Of a stretch of DNA of 64,000 nucleotides, positions 47,026 to 58,967 are shown piece by piece. The position numbers and the translations under genes were made by a program. Source of the stretch: Tanypteryx hageni (taxonomy: Eukaryota; Arthropoda; Insecta; Odonata; Petaluridae); contig CM054118.1 of assembly GCA_028673005.1 (NCBI GenBank), forward strand, positions 91,178,858-91,242,857. Reading direction: 5' to 3'. Every line of letters starts with the position of its first letter. The stretch's first letter is position 1. The notes below the pieces were generated by a model that saw only the letters and a program-made list of their open reading frames with translations, did not search any database and was not told the DNA's origin.

Positions 47026-48060
47026 TTATGGATAACTCATATATATGCATATCTATGAAATTTAAACAACAAAAATTACTCTTATTTGTCGAATTCAATA
47101 TTTCACTTTCAAATAATACATATGGGACTACCGTGTGACGCGTGACCTTCTCCGTCAGGGTCGCGACACTCAACGTTAGAAAACGAGGACAGCCTAAACC
47201 TTACCCCTATAACCCCTCCGTTGCTTCAGTGCGTTTTGTTACGGCCCTCCCATTGGTCGAAGACATTGCCAGGCAACGAGCTACGTAAGCAGACGCTTCT
47301 CCCTCCCCCCTCTCCACTGCTCCCCCACCCGCTGCCTGCTTTTCGTAGGAGCAGCCGATTTACCGTAAATCAAATAGTTTAATTATTCCATAAATTTGGC
47401 GCAATAATCCTCCGTCAATTTTTTACAGTTCTGAAAACAATTTACCCATCAAATGTTTGTGTGGGAATTGGTACACACTTTAAAAAGAAAAGATATTTCT
47501 TTACGCGTTTATTGAGAAAAAAAGACAGCAAATCAATTTACAAAATATAACAATAATAGTATTAGTCCATTGATCTGTAGAAACAAATATAGGACAAGGC
47601 TGGCATAGTATAAACATGAATGAATATCACATAAGAGCTTCTTTAGGAGCACATCATGAGCAAAAATAATAAATTCTAAACATTATTGATGTAATAAAAG
47701 TACATTCAAAAATATTTTAAGCAAGAAGTAATAGATTACAGCTATATCATAATATATACATAAAAAATCCAGGAAGTCCTTTACATTATAATACAATACA
47801 ATAAGTTATACACAGAGCTTTTAAACTTAGACATTTACATTCCTAATATGATTAGGAATTTGGCTTTCAGTCACTGTTGAAACAGGTTTTACCCCTGACG
47901 ATGCCCACCTTGTGGGCGAAATGCATTGGGTGTTGTGACCCCCTAATTGTTTGGCTAAAGGAGTATTTTACCTTTATTAATCTTAGCCAAAGTTATTGAG
48001 CTACTATCAATTATCAGTTTTTATCATTAGTCACTGGTAAAACATTAATTTTAAAAATAT
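47026..48060. other. Intergenic stretch with GC-rich patch and hairpin
   Basis: 47140-47360 is GC- and CpG-richer and contains CCCATTGGTC (inverted CCAAT) and ATTGCCAGGCAAC (like an RFX X-box), so it could be a promoter region; no transcript is visible. At 47895-47921 CTGACGA, a six-pair GCCCAC/GTGGGC stem and GAAA occur in order. The rest is AT-rich. Confidence 0.35.
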
Positions 48061-48627
48061 CTTTTTAACAATGTGGGAAAATGTTTCAAACAAGGGTTGT
48101 AGAAATTTAAATTTCCTACAACATTTATTCCAAAATGTTCATATTAATCAAATATTTTTTTAAAAATGGATAAGTGACAAGAACCGGCCTTGGTAGAGGG
48201 GTGGTTAGCATGTCTGGCTCCCAATGCTAGGGTCATGGGTTCGAATCCTGCCGAGGGCACTGTTGTATGTGTTCATCTTTATTAACGTTATTACGCTCAT
48301 TGTAAAAGGCTGTTAACAGCTGCTTATAAGCTAATATAAAATTATAAAAATAAAATAAAAGTAAACACCCACTTCCGGTTGACCAAACTTTACCAAAAAT
48401 CAGTTCTTGTGACTGTCATGAGAATGTTAAGTATAAAATTTCGCATTGACCTGATTAATAGTTTTTGTGTTAGAGCACCCACAAAAAAACTCACACACAC
48501 ACAGACATCATTGAGAAAATAATCAAAATGTGTTCAGGGGACCTCAAAACGTGTATTTCCGTTGAAATCTTAAAATTGATTCTTTTCATGAAACACTTTT
48601 CCCTATACTACGTATGGAGAAAGTAAA
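48061..48627 (+). repeat. Dispersed repeat R1, 5'-shortened and split by a SINE
   Basis: Matches the array R1 from about 6321 to 6737. The homology stops near 48180 (GGATAAGTGACAAG) and resumes at 48360 (GTAAACACCCACTTCCGG), with a tRNA-derived SINE between. Confidence 0.85.
48182..48358 (+). repeat. tRNA-derived SINE inside R1
   Basis: The tRNA-like head 48184-48260 has the A box GGTAGAGGGGTGGTTAGCAT and B box GGGTTCGAATCC, and its ends can pair (GGCCTTGG / CCGAGGGC). The unrelated body ends in an AAATTATAAAAATAAAATAA tail typical of SINE insertion. Its body differs from the other two SINE families in the window. Confidence 0.75.
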
Positions 48628-51580
48628 AATGGGTAGGGAATTTCAAAAGTGGAACAGAGATTTTGGTGGAGGAGTCTCACTGTGAACGCCCTGTTTCAGC
48701 TACAAAAGAGGAAATCATTTAAGTATGTCAACATTGGGGTAGAATATGTGGAAAACCTACAAAAGCTGAGTAGTATCATGAAACTGGGAGCTAAAATGTA
48801 TATCAGTAACACTTCCCTAACCTATTCCCTTTGTACATAAGCCTTTCACTTGCCCCTCATGAAAGCATATGACTCTCAAGTGCAGCAACAATGGTAGTTG
48901 TTATGGTAGCTTACATTTCTCATTGTTAAAAAATTGAAAAAACATATTTTTTTCTGATACTAGACACATTTTTATGCTAATCTGACATGGATTCAAATTT
49001 TCCATATCCCAAGTTCGTACCATGCTTTTAAGCAATTTTTAAATGTGACTAATTAATATGCTACACTCTCATCTCCATATTGATCAAATGGATAAAATAA
49101 AAGCTTCTGGAATCAGCCCATGATCTTATTGTAGATGACAACATGTTTAAAAGGTGCAATAGTTAGATCCCATTATATTGCAAAAAAATCGTCGAAATTA
49201 TACTTGATTTAACTTTTTAAAGCAAGTTTATTTCATTGAAAAACATTTTATTATTTAAATTAAAAAAGAAAATTGTAATTAATAAATTATTTAGCATGTT
49301 GAGGATCGCATCCAGAAACCAATAATGGATAGTCAAATATTTTGATACAGTCCTCTTTATCAATTGAGATGCAACTGTCTCATTTTACATTATTCTCTTG
49401 TAATTCACAAAGTACTTGGAATAGAAAAACAATACGATACCTCTTAGGTGACCCTGCTGCTGCCAACAGGAAATCAAATATAACACAATGGTAAAGTGAC
49501 AAGGAAATGCTTACAACTATATTGGAGTGACGTTATACAAAGCAGAAATATACTTAATAGAATTGTCCACTTGGAGGGATAACAAACGATACGAAAAGTA
49601 GCGGAATAACGGAAATCTTCTGCTGGCTGGATTAAGGGTGCTCTCTTGCTGCTTGCTCGTCCTCTCTCTCTCTGTCTCCTTCCCCCTACTCAGGTTCAAC
49701 ACTTGTGACTGATGGCTGGCAGTCTGCAATGTTGCCAGGTCAGAAGTCCACTTGTTCGATCTGTTCTTGAGAAGAGGGCACACCACTCACGAAAGTCTAT
49801 TGGTTAAATCACATGATGGTAGCGTTCTCTTCTGGGCTAATGTCTGTTGCTTGTAAAAGTAGGGACTCTGTACGTAGGTGCAAAGCCGAAGTACTCACAT
49901 ATGCCTAAGTGTGTGCGTATGCCGGGATGCGTGTGTTTGCAGGGGTGCGTCATTTGCTGGAGTTCGAAAAACTGATGGGGAACTCGATAAACTGTCGGAG
50001 GGTAAAATGCTGCACGATGATTCAAACTTTATGTAAGCATACATTTTTAAAGATAAATCTTTTATCAATTGAGATCTGACAGTTTAAAGTCAGCTGTCAT
50101 TTCTTGTTTGTTGTGCGTTGCTTTTTTTAAAGTGCTTTAAAATTTTAAAAAATTTGGATGAATTCCCGTGACAATTGTTAGTGGTAAAAGAAGTTTTTTT
50201 TTCAAATTGAAACTGATCAAAACCTATTTGAGATCAAGAACCTCTCAAGGATGGTTAAACAGACTTGCAACAATTTCAATTGACAAGGTGTGGTTTCAAA
50301 ACCAGATACATCAAAATTAATTGCCACATTTGCCGAGGGAAAAGCAAGAAAAACTTTTTCAGTTAATTTTTAAAAAAATAATATTAAAAAACATTTTTTG
50401 TTAAGACATTTGAATTTTTTACACATTTTGGCTCCTTGCAAAGTTTTGGCACCCTTGGCAAAATGCCCCAGTTGCCCCCTTTAACATGGCACTGTTCATA
50501 TGGTGCAAGCTTGGTAGGAGGAATAGTGAATTCACGACTGACTCCACCTTTGATGTATCACTCTCATATGGTCATTGTCGTTGTTCATCCACAAGACCAT
50601 TGAACAGATTGGTTAATTTATGGCTTCTTATTACATTTTCTCCTTCCGTCAACATGGCGGTTGTGATATTTTTAGCTCTTTTTATAAAAAAATGTGATTA
50701 TAGTTTCACCTTTAGCATCCATGCATTCATTAAAATTGGAATTGTGTCTGAACCAAAAGGGATAGAAAGATGAAATTTTTGGAAAACAGGTTTCTTCCAG
50801 GATATATTGAGATGCTCCTAGAAAGCTGAGCACATCTTGGAAAAACATATTTCTGTAGACACTTTTCTGTAAAACATTCTTGTGATGATACATAGCACAA
50901 CTTGAAATTGTCACTTGATTAACTGCATAAATATGATAATAATACTCAGTGACAATATACAAATTTATTGTTTACATTTTAATATATTCCAAAATTTGTA
51001 TAATATTAAAATTTTCTAAAATGTGTAAGATAAAAATTATTTATAAGATATGGCTGAGCAGGTAGCATTAGATTGAGATTATGTATAGTGGTTGGAATGA
51101 CATGAGTGAATAGCATTGACACATTCTAGATAACATAAGACATTTCCGAGGTTTAGCATAATTTTTTCAAGGGAATAAAGACCCAAATGAATGTAGAGAA
51201 ATTTTAGCAATGGTAGAAAGGCAGGTGATACAGATAGCGTAACCTAAATTTGATTGACTGTTAGAAGTTTTCATCCCATGCTAAAAGTCTATTAGTTAAA
51301 TAGATTTGTTGCTGTGTCCTCCTGTGCTTCTTAAATGTTTGAAATATAAAATTCTTGTATTGAAATTGAGGGAAGTTTCTTCACACTTGCAAAGGAAGGC
51401 AGTTTTTTTTCACTTGTCCTTAATTTTGTCATAACATATCATCAGCATAGCCCATTTTAATAAATCTATTGCTTGCCAGCTGCCAAAAAATTTTAATCTA
51501 AATACTTCAGTGTCATATGTCTCAATATCATTTGCATTGATTTTTACTTTTCCCTGGATGATTTTTTCCTTACTGATGTA
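48628..51580. other. Intergenic stretch, no gene recognised
   Basis: Almost 3 kb of AT-rich DNA. Frames at 49517-49786 (minus), 50486-50773 (plus) and 50672-50962 (minus) start at non-ATG codons or lack any family resemblance. Confidence 0.45.
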
Positions 51581-52485
51581 CGAGGGATGTTCAATAAATA
51601 AGTTTCAGGGGCCTTGTAAATCCACATCAGTTTATTTACAGAAATGAGAGCTACATTAAAAACTAGCAACATTCTTCCTCTATTTCTCTACATAATCCCC
51701 TTCCACATTCAGGCAATTGCTCCATCACCACACCAACTTTTTGAATCCCTCTGTGAAGAAATCAGTTCCCTGCATACAAAGGAAATGGTAGAAAGCTTCT
51801 TGAACCTCCGTGTCGTTTCAAAAATGCTGACCTTCCAACTCCTTCTTCAATGCTGGGAACAAATGGAAGTCGCTCGGAGCTGTGGTCCAGTCTTTCACAA
51901 CCGTGACGTCGCTTTCCAGTAGGCCAGAATGTCAGAGATGATGGTGTGGGTGTGTGCCAATGGAATTGCTTCGGCTACCTCACGAACTTTAACACACCCA
52001 TTTTCTTGAATCATTTGGTCCACTCGCTCCACATTGGCATCTGCACCGACAGTAGAGGGACAGACAGTTTGAAGTTCATCGCACAGACTCGTTCGCCCTT
52101 CACTGAACAGTCAACACCATCTTTGCACCATTTGCTCCTGCATCATGTCTTCTCCATACACTTCCTCCAGCTCACTGTGGATGGCACTTCCTGACAAGCC
52201 CCGCGCCCACTTGTACCGGACGACAGCCCACACCTCTTTACATCACGTCTCCAACACATGAATGTTTGCCATCATGTCTGAACTCACAATGTAGCAGGCA
52301 TGCTCGGTGGTGCATGCTGTCCAGTTAAGCGGCCGCTGTGCATGACAAACAGCTGGCAGCACCACGATGGGTACCAGAAGAAGTAGAGGAAGGATGTCGC
52401 TAATTTTTAATGTAGCTCTCATTTCTGTAAATAAACAGTTGTAGATTTACGAGGCTCCCGAAACGTACTTATTGAACAACCCTCT
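51581..52485 (-). mobile_element. Mariner element with internal deletion (905 bp)
   Basis: GAGGGATGTTCAATAAATAA at the left and the complement of GAGGGTTGTTCAATAAGTAC at the right are extended inverted repeats (over 60 bp, including TAGCTCTCATTTCTGTAAAT). They are flanked by TA at 51579-51580 and 52486-52487. The interior keeps 5' and 3' parts of a mariner transposase on the minus strand. Confidence 0.92.
51660..52230 (-). pseudogene. Mariner transposase remnant
   Basis: Minus-strand reading gives an N-terminal portion (SELEEVYGEDMMQEQMVQRW..., then DQMIQENGCVKVREVAE, the second HTH region). It jumps directly to the C-terminal SDFHLFPALKKELEGQ and EGFKKLV. The catalytic centre between them has been deleted. 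Frameshifts are also present, so it is non-functional. Confidence 0.85.
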
Positions 52486-53439
52486 TAATATTGTCATATG
52501 TCTTCTTTTTAATAATCTATTACTAGCAAAAGTTCTGATTTTATTTCCCGTTTTTTAGCATTTTTTTCATTTTGCATTGTTTGATGTTCATCAAATTAAA
52601 AATTAAAATTTTTCTCTAGGTCAGTGACCAGCAAGTTACACTTGAGAAAGCGGGAGTTCCAGGCTTTTATGTGACAAATAATCCACTGGAAGTTAAAGTC
52701 CAAATGCATCTTTTGGATTTTATATTTCGTCTGAGTAAGATGAAACTCCCTCAGTGAAATTAGTGAGTGCTGTGTAGATAGATCATCATTCATGAAAGTT
52801 CATTTTTATATATTTATGTTGTTAATTACTTTTCTCAGGATGTAAGCAAAAATTTATATATATGCAGACCTCATCTTTCGCAGGAGTTACATTCCTGAAG
52901 AACTCCGCAAAAGGGAAACTGCGAAAGAGAAGTAAATAAGGCAATGTGAAATACAGGCATTGGTTCCCACCCCAACAAGTGCGAACTGTAGTGTAATTTT
53001 TTATGCTGTATTGGTGACTGTAGAACAGATGGAGTGGTGGGAAAATATGAAAGTTGAAGGACAAGAGACAAAACAAGATAAAATAACATGCGAATGAAGT
53101 GAAAGAAAAAAACTATTGTTTAATTTTGGTAGTAGAATCCAAGAAATTAAGAATGGTTGCCTCTTGCAGAGGCTACTGACACAGATAAAACAAAAAGTGG
53201 TGGTTAAAATGTAAAACGCTGAAGTCAAGATGCAATAAAATAGATCATCTAAAGGAGAGATAGAAACATAAAAGAGAATCCCTATAGATAAATTAAAGAA
53301 ATAATAATTTTATTAGAATTTTCCAACTTACAATGAATGATGTAGCAGAAAAACTTAGATGACGTCGATGGAGATAGTGAATAATAGCATTAGTTGTCAC
53401 AGGCAGAGGAAGATGTTTGCTTTAAGAATTCAATTATCT

Positions 53440-55238
53440 AAAGCTACCTTCCTTTCATTTTTAAACTTTTGTAAATTTCACTTGCAGGAGCTAACACAGA
53501 ATCAATGTCTCTCTTGTATTTAATAATCCTTTCCATTAATGGATTGATGTCCAATACCTTCTCTTTTACTTAATTATTTTATGGATCTCTGATAATGCTT
53601 CTGCAATTAATTTTGATTAATTAATTGATTGATTAATTTTGATATCTTCTTCATCACTGTCACTTGACTGTAAAAGTTCTAAAAGTACCTCATAAGTCAA
53701 CTCTTTCTGTTGGAGCTCAATGAAATCACTTACTTCCTCCTGCAGATCATAAAATCCTTCCCCCTCCAATAATTTTTGTCAACTCAATGATCCTGCTAAT
53801 TTCACTGCCTATTGGGAAAACCTTTAAATTGAACAACTTCAGGCCACAGTTCTTTCCAGGAGCTATTCACAGTAAAATTTTTAACTTTGTCCCACAACTG
53901 TTTAATGATATCGATGGATGTCAGAATGTTATATGAATTCCATGCTTCACAAACAGTAATTGATGGATTAGTGTATATGTTACGGTAAAAGTACATAATC
54001 GGGAAATTTGTACATTTACCGGTAAATGTGCACATTTACCACCAAGCTCTGTAAATGTAAGTTTAAGTTTCCAGAAATACGTATTATCCGTACATTTCCC
54101 GGTAAATGTGCACTTTTACCGATGTGCTTTGGTAAATGTGGAAATAAGTAAGAATGAGAAATGCTACACTTTAATAATTATGTTAATTTATAACAATAAT
54201 CATCGAGGGTTCGGCTCCACTGGTATAGGTTAAGATGAACGCTTCCCAACCCGAGGGGGGAACACAGTGAACATGAGGAGGAACCAAAAACACTTCGACT
54301 AACCTACCTACCCAACCCGGTGGGGCCAAGTAAAATTTGCCTTCATGTTCAAATTTAGTTTAGTTGTACACATTTACCAAGAAATTTACGCATTTACCGG
54401 ACAATGCACAGTTACCATACTTCTAAACTGCGACAGATGTTGTGGCCTGTGTTGTGACGTTTATCCACATTTACCAGTGTCTCTAGGTAAATGTGCACAT
54501 TTCCCCAATCCAATCGGTAAAAGTATGTTATACTTACATTTACCGAACTTGGTGATAAATGTGCACATTAACCGGGAAATGTACACATTTACCGTGACAT
54601 ATATATGGCTGAAGCTGCGCCAGATGTAATAAGTTTTGAAAGCTACAATTACTCCTTGGTCTAGTGGTTGGAATAGTGGTGTGGTGTTAGGTGGCAGGAA
54701 CAGATTGGGATATATAACCTTTTGATTCAGTGTGATTCAAAAACACATTTTGGAATTCCTTAGCTATCTCCTGATCAGCTGATGCAGCTTCTCCCAACTG
54801 CCTAATATTATGCAAATTAAAACATTTAAAAATTTCAAGCCGGCTCCTACTAGCAGAAAAATTTCCAGAAGAATTTTCAGTCTTTAAATGATCATATAAA
54901 TTAAGGACTTTATTTCTTATTAGCATTCCACGAAGGGGAATATTTTTTTATTATATCCTATATCCATATCTTCAATAGTTTTTTCATTTGTTCTGATCTA
55001 GTGCTGCAACTCATAAAAGAAAACTTAGCACTTGATGAAGCAGCAAAATTGACACTTCTTCGAATTTTGTCCTCAGCTTTTTTAGTGTAGTGAATTTTTG
55101 ACTCATTTATTCTGTATTCTCTAGAAATAGAGGAAACAATTTATCCAATATACCGACTTTTTCTTTCAAGGACCTAACTTTATGTTGTCTTGTAGTAGAC
55201 TGATCATTTATGCTTGTATTTGCACACTTAGGAGACAT
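53440..55238 (-). pseudogene. TIGD1/jerky-like Tigger transposase, catalytic core missing
   Basis: ATG at 55238 begins MSPKCANTSINDQSTTRQHK, then VRSLKEKVGILDKL, the CENP-B-type N-terminal HTH. After frameshifts, 54926-54690 reads SASRSRLEIFKCFNLHNIRQ then LGEAASADQEIAKEF, the second HTH typical of TIGD1. The expected DDE segment (Asn-Ala-Asp-Glu onwards) is absent; its place is taken by a foldback element. The reading resumes at about 53976 with SITVCEAWNSYNILTSIDII, KNFTVNSSWKELWPEV, and near 53560-53470 PLMERIIKYKRDIDSVLAP, the conserved C-terminus. Inactive. Confidence 0.85.
53976..54604. mobile_element. Foldback MITE built of palindromic TTTACC/GGTAAA iterons
   Basis: The left ~85 bp (from TATGTTACGGTAAAAG) and right ~85 bp (to CATTTACCGTGACATA) are imperfect inverted repeats with matching internal blocks (CACCAAGCTCTGTAAATG / the complement of CATTTACCGAACTTGGTG). 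They consist of repeats of GTAAATGTGCACATTTAC type, including the perfect 20 bp palindrome GGTAAATGTGCACATTTACC at 54021-54040. The centre (54190-54340) is non-repetitive and GC-richer. No coding frame. TATA-like bases flank it. Superfamily unassigned. Confidence 0.75.
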
Positions 55239-55373
55239 CGTAAATTCAATAGATGGGTTAAATTTGAAAAATAATTGTTTAAAACTCGAAGCAACCTGCA
55301 GGTTACTATCAACAAAACAAAATGACGTGCCACTCAGCCATTTGTCACTCCTAAAAATCATCAATAGTGAATG

Positions 55374-55649
55374 TGTTTGTATTTTTGGCTAATCAGCCTC
55401 TTGGATTATTATAGCCATAACTCCTTCCACACAGAACACGATCACAAGGGAGGAGGGAAACCTGGTGCCGGCATTAGCCTACTCTTAACAAAGACGGAAC
55501 GTTGATTTTGCACTGTCTCCTCAAACCACACAAACGGGGCCGGGCGAGCTTGGAAAAAATCCTACTTTCGCAGGATTCGTACCCGCTGTCCTTTCAAGCA
55601 GCAGGCAAGTAGCAGCCAGCATCCTAACCACTACACTACCGGCACCCCT
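55374..55649 (-). repeat. SINE-B copy with 14 bp target-site duplication
   Basis: Flanked by ATCAATAGTGAATG at 55360-55373 and 55650-55663. On the minus strand the head has A box TAGTGTAGTGGTTAGGATG and B box GGTACGAATCC. The body ends with CCATAACTCC-complement, GGCTATAATAATCC and a 3' ATACAAACACA end. tRNA-derived, probably of the Asp/Glu-like type. Confidence 0.9.
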
Positions 55650-55728
55650 ATCAATAGTGAATGATAATGCGTAAAACACAAAGCATAGTAGACAGCATTG
55701 TCACATGCAAGAAAAGACACTACAATGG

Positions 55729-55946
55729 TGGTGGCAAAGTGGTTAGAGTGTTGGCCTTGCACGCAGCGGTCCCAGGTTCAAATCTGGTAGAGGCCAGGAT
55801 TTTTCAACCTGGGATTGTCCCTCTCCTACTTGTGTGCCTTGAGGAGACTGCGCAAGGTTTCCCTCCTCCCTTGTGAGTGTGATTGGTGTGGAAGGAGTTA
55901 TGGCTATAATGATCCAAGAGACTGATAAGCCAAAAATACAAACACA
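55729..55946 (+). repeat. SINE-B copy, plus strand, with 11 bp target-site duplication
   Basis: Flanked by CACTACAATGG (55718-55728) and CACTCCAATGG (55947-55957). The head has A box GGCAAAGTGGTTAGAGTG and B box AGGTTCAAATCTGG. The body matches the preceding SINE in its second half (CCTCCTCCCTTGTGA, AAGGAGTTATGGCTATAATG). The two copies face head to head ~80 bp apart. Confidence 0.9.
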
Positions 55947-56434
55947 CACTCCAATGGTAATGAAATGGGTGACTGAGAGTATTCTTACCCTATGGGACTT
56001 AACCACCATCAAAAAGCCAAATATCCTGAGCAGTAATGTCAATATAGCGATGTTTCCATTAGATTTACCAACTGTTCATGTTTCATATAAAGAGACATAG
56101 TCAAGAATGGGGAAGAATTGCACCATAAAAATATAAGTATGAATAAGACATTAATGTAAATTAATGTTTTATTGCTCATGAATAATACACCATTACATTT
56201 ACTTAAATATGATTGCGTACTAGAATATCACAACAGTATTTTTCAGGACTGAGGGAAAAAGTGATTTTGTTTCGGCTCAAAAGAGTCATTTATTTATAAT
56301 TCGCAGTCGCTAAGAAGAAGTAAAGCATCACCTAGCCTCTTCTGTGATTTTAATCACACATGATACTGCGAAAGAGGAAACTGGTCACAAATGAGGAAGC
56401 GAGAAAGAGCGAAACACGGGAAGAACAAGGTCTG

Positions 56435-57613
56435 CCTGTGCAATCACGTAGAAATACTTTGGAATATTATTTTTATGTTTGACTTAAAAACAATTTTAAC
56501 TCTACAGCAGGATTTTTATGCATCCTTTGAATGTGGAAAGAACTGTAAATTATTCTTTCCTCATTTATCTTTGATGTAGTTATTCAGTTACTTATTATTT
56601 GCCTCCTTTGAAAGAGATGGACCTGTTCTTCAGTTAAAAACTGTCTGTTGATCAACAATGCTCTCACCATTCATTGCCTATATATTGATATAGGTATTGG
56701 TTAAAGGCATTTTGCATTACTCGATTTGCATAAAGTCCATTTTGTTCCAAAATAGTCCATTAATCTCAGAGTCAATGAGACCTAAATGCTTAGTCCTTGT
56801 AGGGTTGAAAATTATTAAAGGGCATTTCTTAAAAATTTTTAAATATATTTTTCTTGGTACATGTCTGAGAATAAACCTTTATTCAAAATAATGGCATGCA
56901 TAAAGGTGATTAAAAAATTAACATGGAAGTCCTCAATAGTTTATTGGATGTAAAGACCATAAAACACCTCAACGGAGTGCAAACCAAAAGTCTTTAATGT
57001 GAAATATCTCTGCACTTCTTCTGTGCCTTATAGATGGTACTTTTAAATGGGAACAATCCTATATTGTGCGCATTAAAGTTTTTTCTAGACTTATATCGAA
57101 GCCATTCTATGGCTTTTATCTGATTGAATGACTATTTATTTGTTGTTAAAGAAAGTCCCATTGTGTGTATAAATGTGGATTGAATTCAGCTAGTGAATTA
57201 ATCATGGAGTTCAATAAAATGTTGTTTCATTCCATTATCTGTGATTGTTGACCTATAAAAAATCATAATTTTATAATATGACATTAAATGAAATTTCAAT
57301 TGAATCTAACGTGTGAAATATGCTAATATTACAGTCAGAATGTTCCCGGACTGTCTGTTAGAGTGAGCTACATGCACTTGATGACAGACCATGTGTCCAT
57401 TACTATCAAACACTAACCCTTAGCTGTACAGAGAGAGAGAGAGAGAATCCGTTCTTATTGTATAACTAGTTTCTTTGTTGTGAGCTGTGGAGTATTGTCA
57501 GTGTTCGTGCAATTTGAAGTTTGCAATGTTGAAATCCTAGCAAAGTGAAAACATCAAATTTTACCACGAATAGCAAAGCTGTGCCTCCAAAACTAGATTG
57601 CAAATGGTATCAA
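56435..57613. other. Intergenic stretch, no gene recognised
   Basis: AT-rich, with a (GA)8 microsatellite near 57430. No family matches on either strand. Confidence 0.45.
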
Positions 57614-57949
57614 CACTTGCAGCCCGAGCGCCATCAATAGATGACATTCGAAATTTGCCGAGATCCAAAAGCCATCAATGGATGACGTGCTGCGCCACAG
57701 TTCCCTCTGTCCTTCAAAAATTTCACACCCCGCAATGTCGCGAGGGAAAGTGCTCAAACCCTCAGAAGTCTGTCTTTCCTCTGCTACGTGTCGCTTCTCG
57801 CTCCGAGTTTCGTATTTTTTGTTCAAGTGCTATTTTTAAATTGGTGTTTCTATTGAGGTAAGTCATATTTTTCTATATTTTTTAATTGTATATTACATTG
57901 TTTAAAAAATCTCTTTTTTGTATCTCAAAGCTTTATATTTTTCCTGTAT

Positions 57950-58478
57950 TACTTTCTCCATATACGAAGTATAGAGAAAGTATTGTTTTCATGAAAAAAA
58001 ATCAAATTCGAGATTTCAACAGAAATACATGTTTTGAGGTCCCCTGAACACGTTTTGACCATTTACTCGGTGATGTCTGTGTGTGTGTGTGTGTGATAGC
58101 TTTTTGTGGGTGCTCTAACTCAAATACTATTAACCAGATCAACGCGAAATTTTATATTTAACATTTTTATAAAATTCGCAAGAACTGATTAGTTTTTGGT
58201 AAAAATCGGTCGACCGGAAGTGGGTGTTTACTCTTGTCACATCCGTTATTTTGAAATATTTGCTTTAATATTTGATAAATGTAAAAATGTATTGGAATAA
58301 AAGTTGTAGGAAATTTAATTGTCTACAATCTTTGTTTGAAACATTTTTCCATATAATGCATTGTTTAAGAGACATCTTGTATTTTTTGCTGCCACCACCA
58401 TGCCACCTACCGGAGACTTGTTAACAATTGACGTTTAGTTACATCTTAGTAACGCTCCTTTTTCTTTTCTTAATTGTC
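57950..58478 (-). repeat. Dispersed repeat R1 inside the piggyBac element
   Basis: Inverted relative to the array copies; runs from TACTTTCTCCATATACG to CTTAATTGTC. It contains a (GT)n expansion near 58078. Its left end has an additional inverted TATAGAGAAAGTA. It lies in the 5' non-coding part of the transposon, so it inserted after the transposon did. Confidence 0.85.
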
Positions 58479-58967
58479 AATCGGAAGTAAATATTGACAA
58501 CTATCCCAGAGCTAACAACATGTAATTTGCCACATAAATATGGTGAGTGTCATGTGTTGCCCACATCAGTTTATTTTATGATTTTTAACATTTTTTATAA
58601 ACTTTTACATTAATTTTTTATTAACTTTTTAGAATTTTATTTACTTGTGGTGTACTGAATTTCTTAGTTATTAATATGATCTTTGACATTTTTCTTAATC
58701 TTCATCTAACATGCACCGTCTATCATTTGGTTTATTGTCATAATTATTTTTACAAATAGATATAAACGATAAGTTATTAACTTTTTAATAGGTCTTTTGG
58801 TTTCTGGGAATCGTCGATCAAGAATTATTTTAGCAAGTTTTTCTGGCTGTTTCCTACGTTGTAAGCTACATTTGTTTTGTTGTTTATTGTGCTATTTTTA
58901 TATTTACTTTTTCAGTACATTTTCCTTATTTTTTTTTCCTTAGGGATCTCCAAAAAGAGAGGGAAAA

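Larger units (their letters stand above)
52865..56434 (-). mobile_element. TIGD1-like Tigger element, decayed and multiply interrupted
   Basis: CAGACCTCATCTTTCGC at the left and GCGAAACACGGGAAGAACAA-GGTCTG at the right are imperfect inverted repeats. Sub-terminal GCGAAAGAG motifs occur at both ends. A TA duplication is not evident. The interior has a transposase pseudogene on the minus strand, a foldback element (53976-54604) and two SINEs. Confidence 0.7.

Noticed and set aside
52620..52757. Possible exon after CTCTAG with 45 open codons
   Set aside because: The acceptor is weak, no donor or family match, and phase cannot be linked to other exons.
54190..54340. GGGTTCGGCTCC sequence in the centre of the foldback element as a tRNA B box
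   Set aside because: No A box at the right distance and no cloverleaf pairing.
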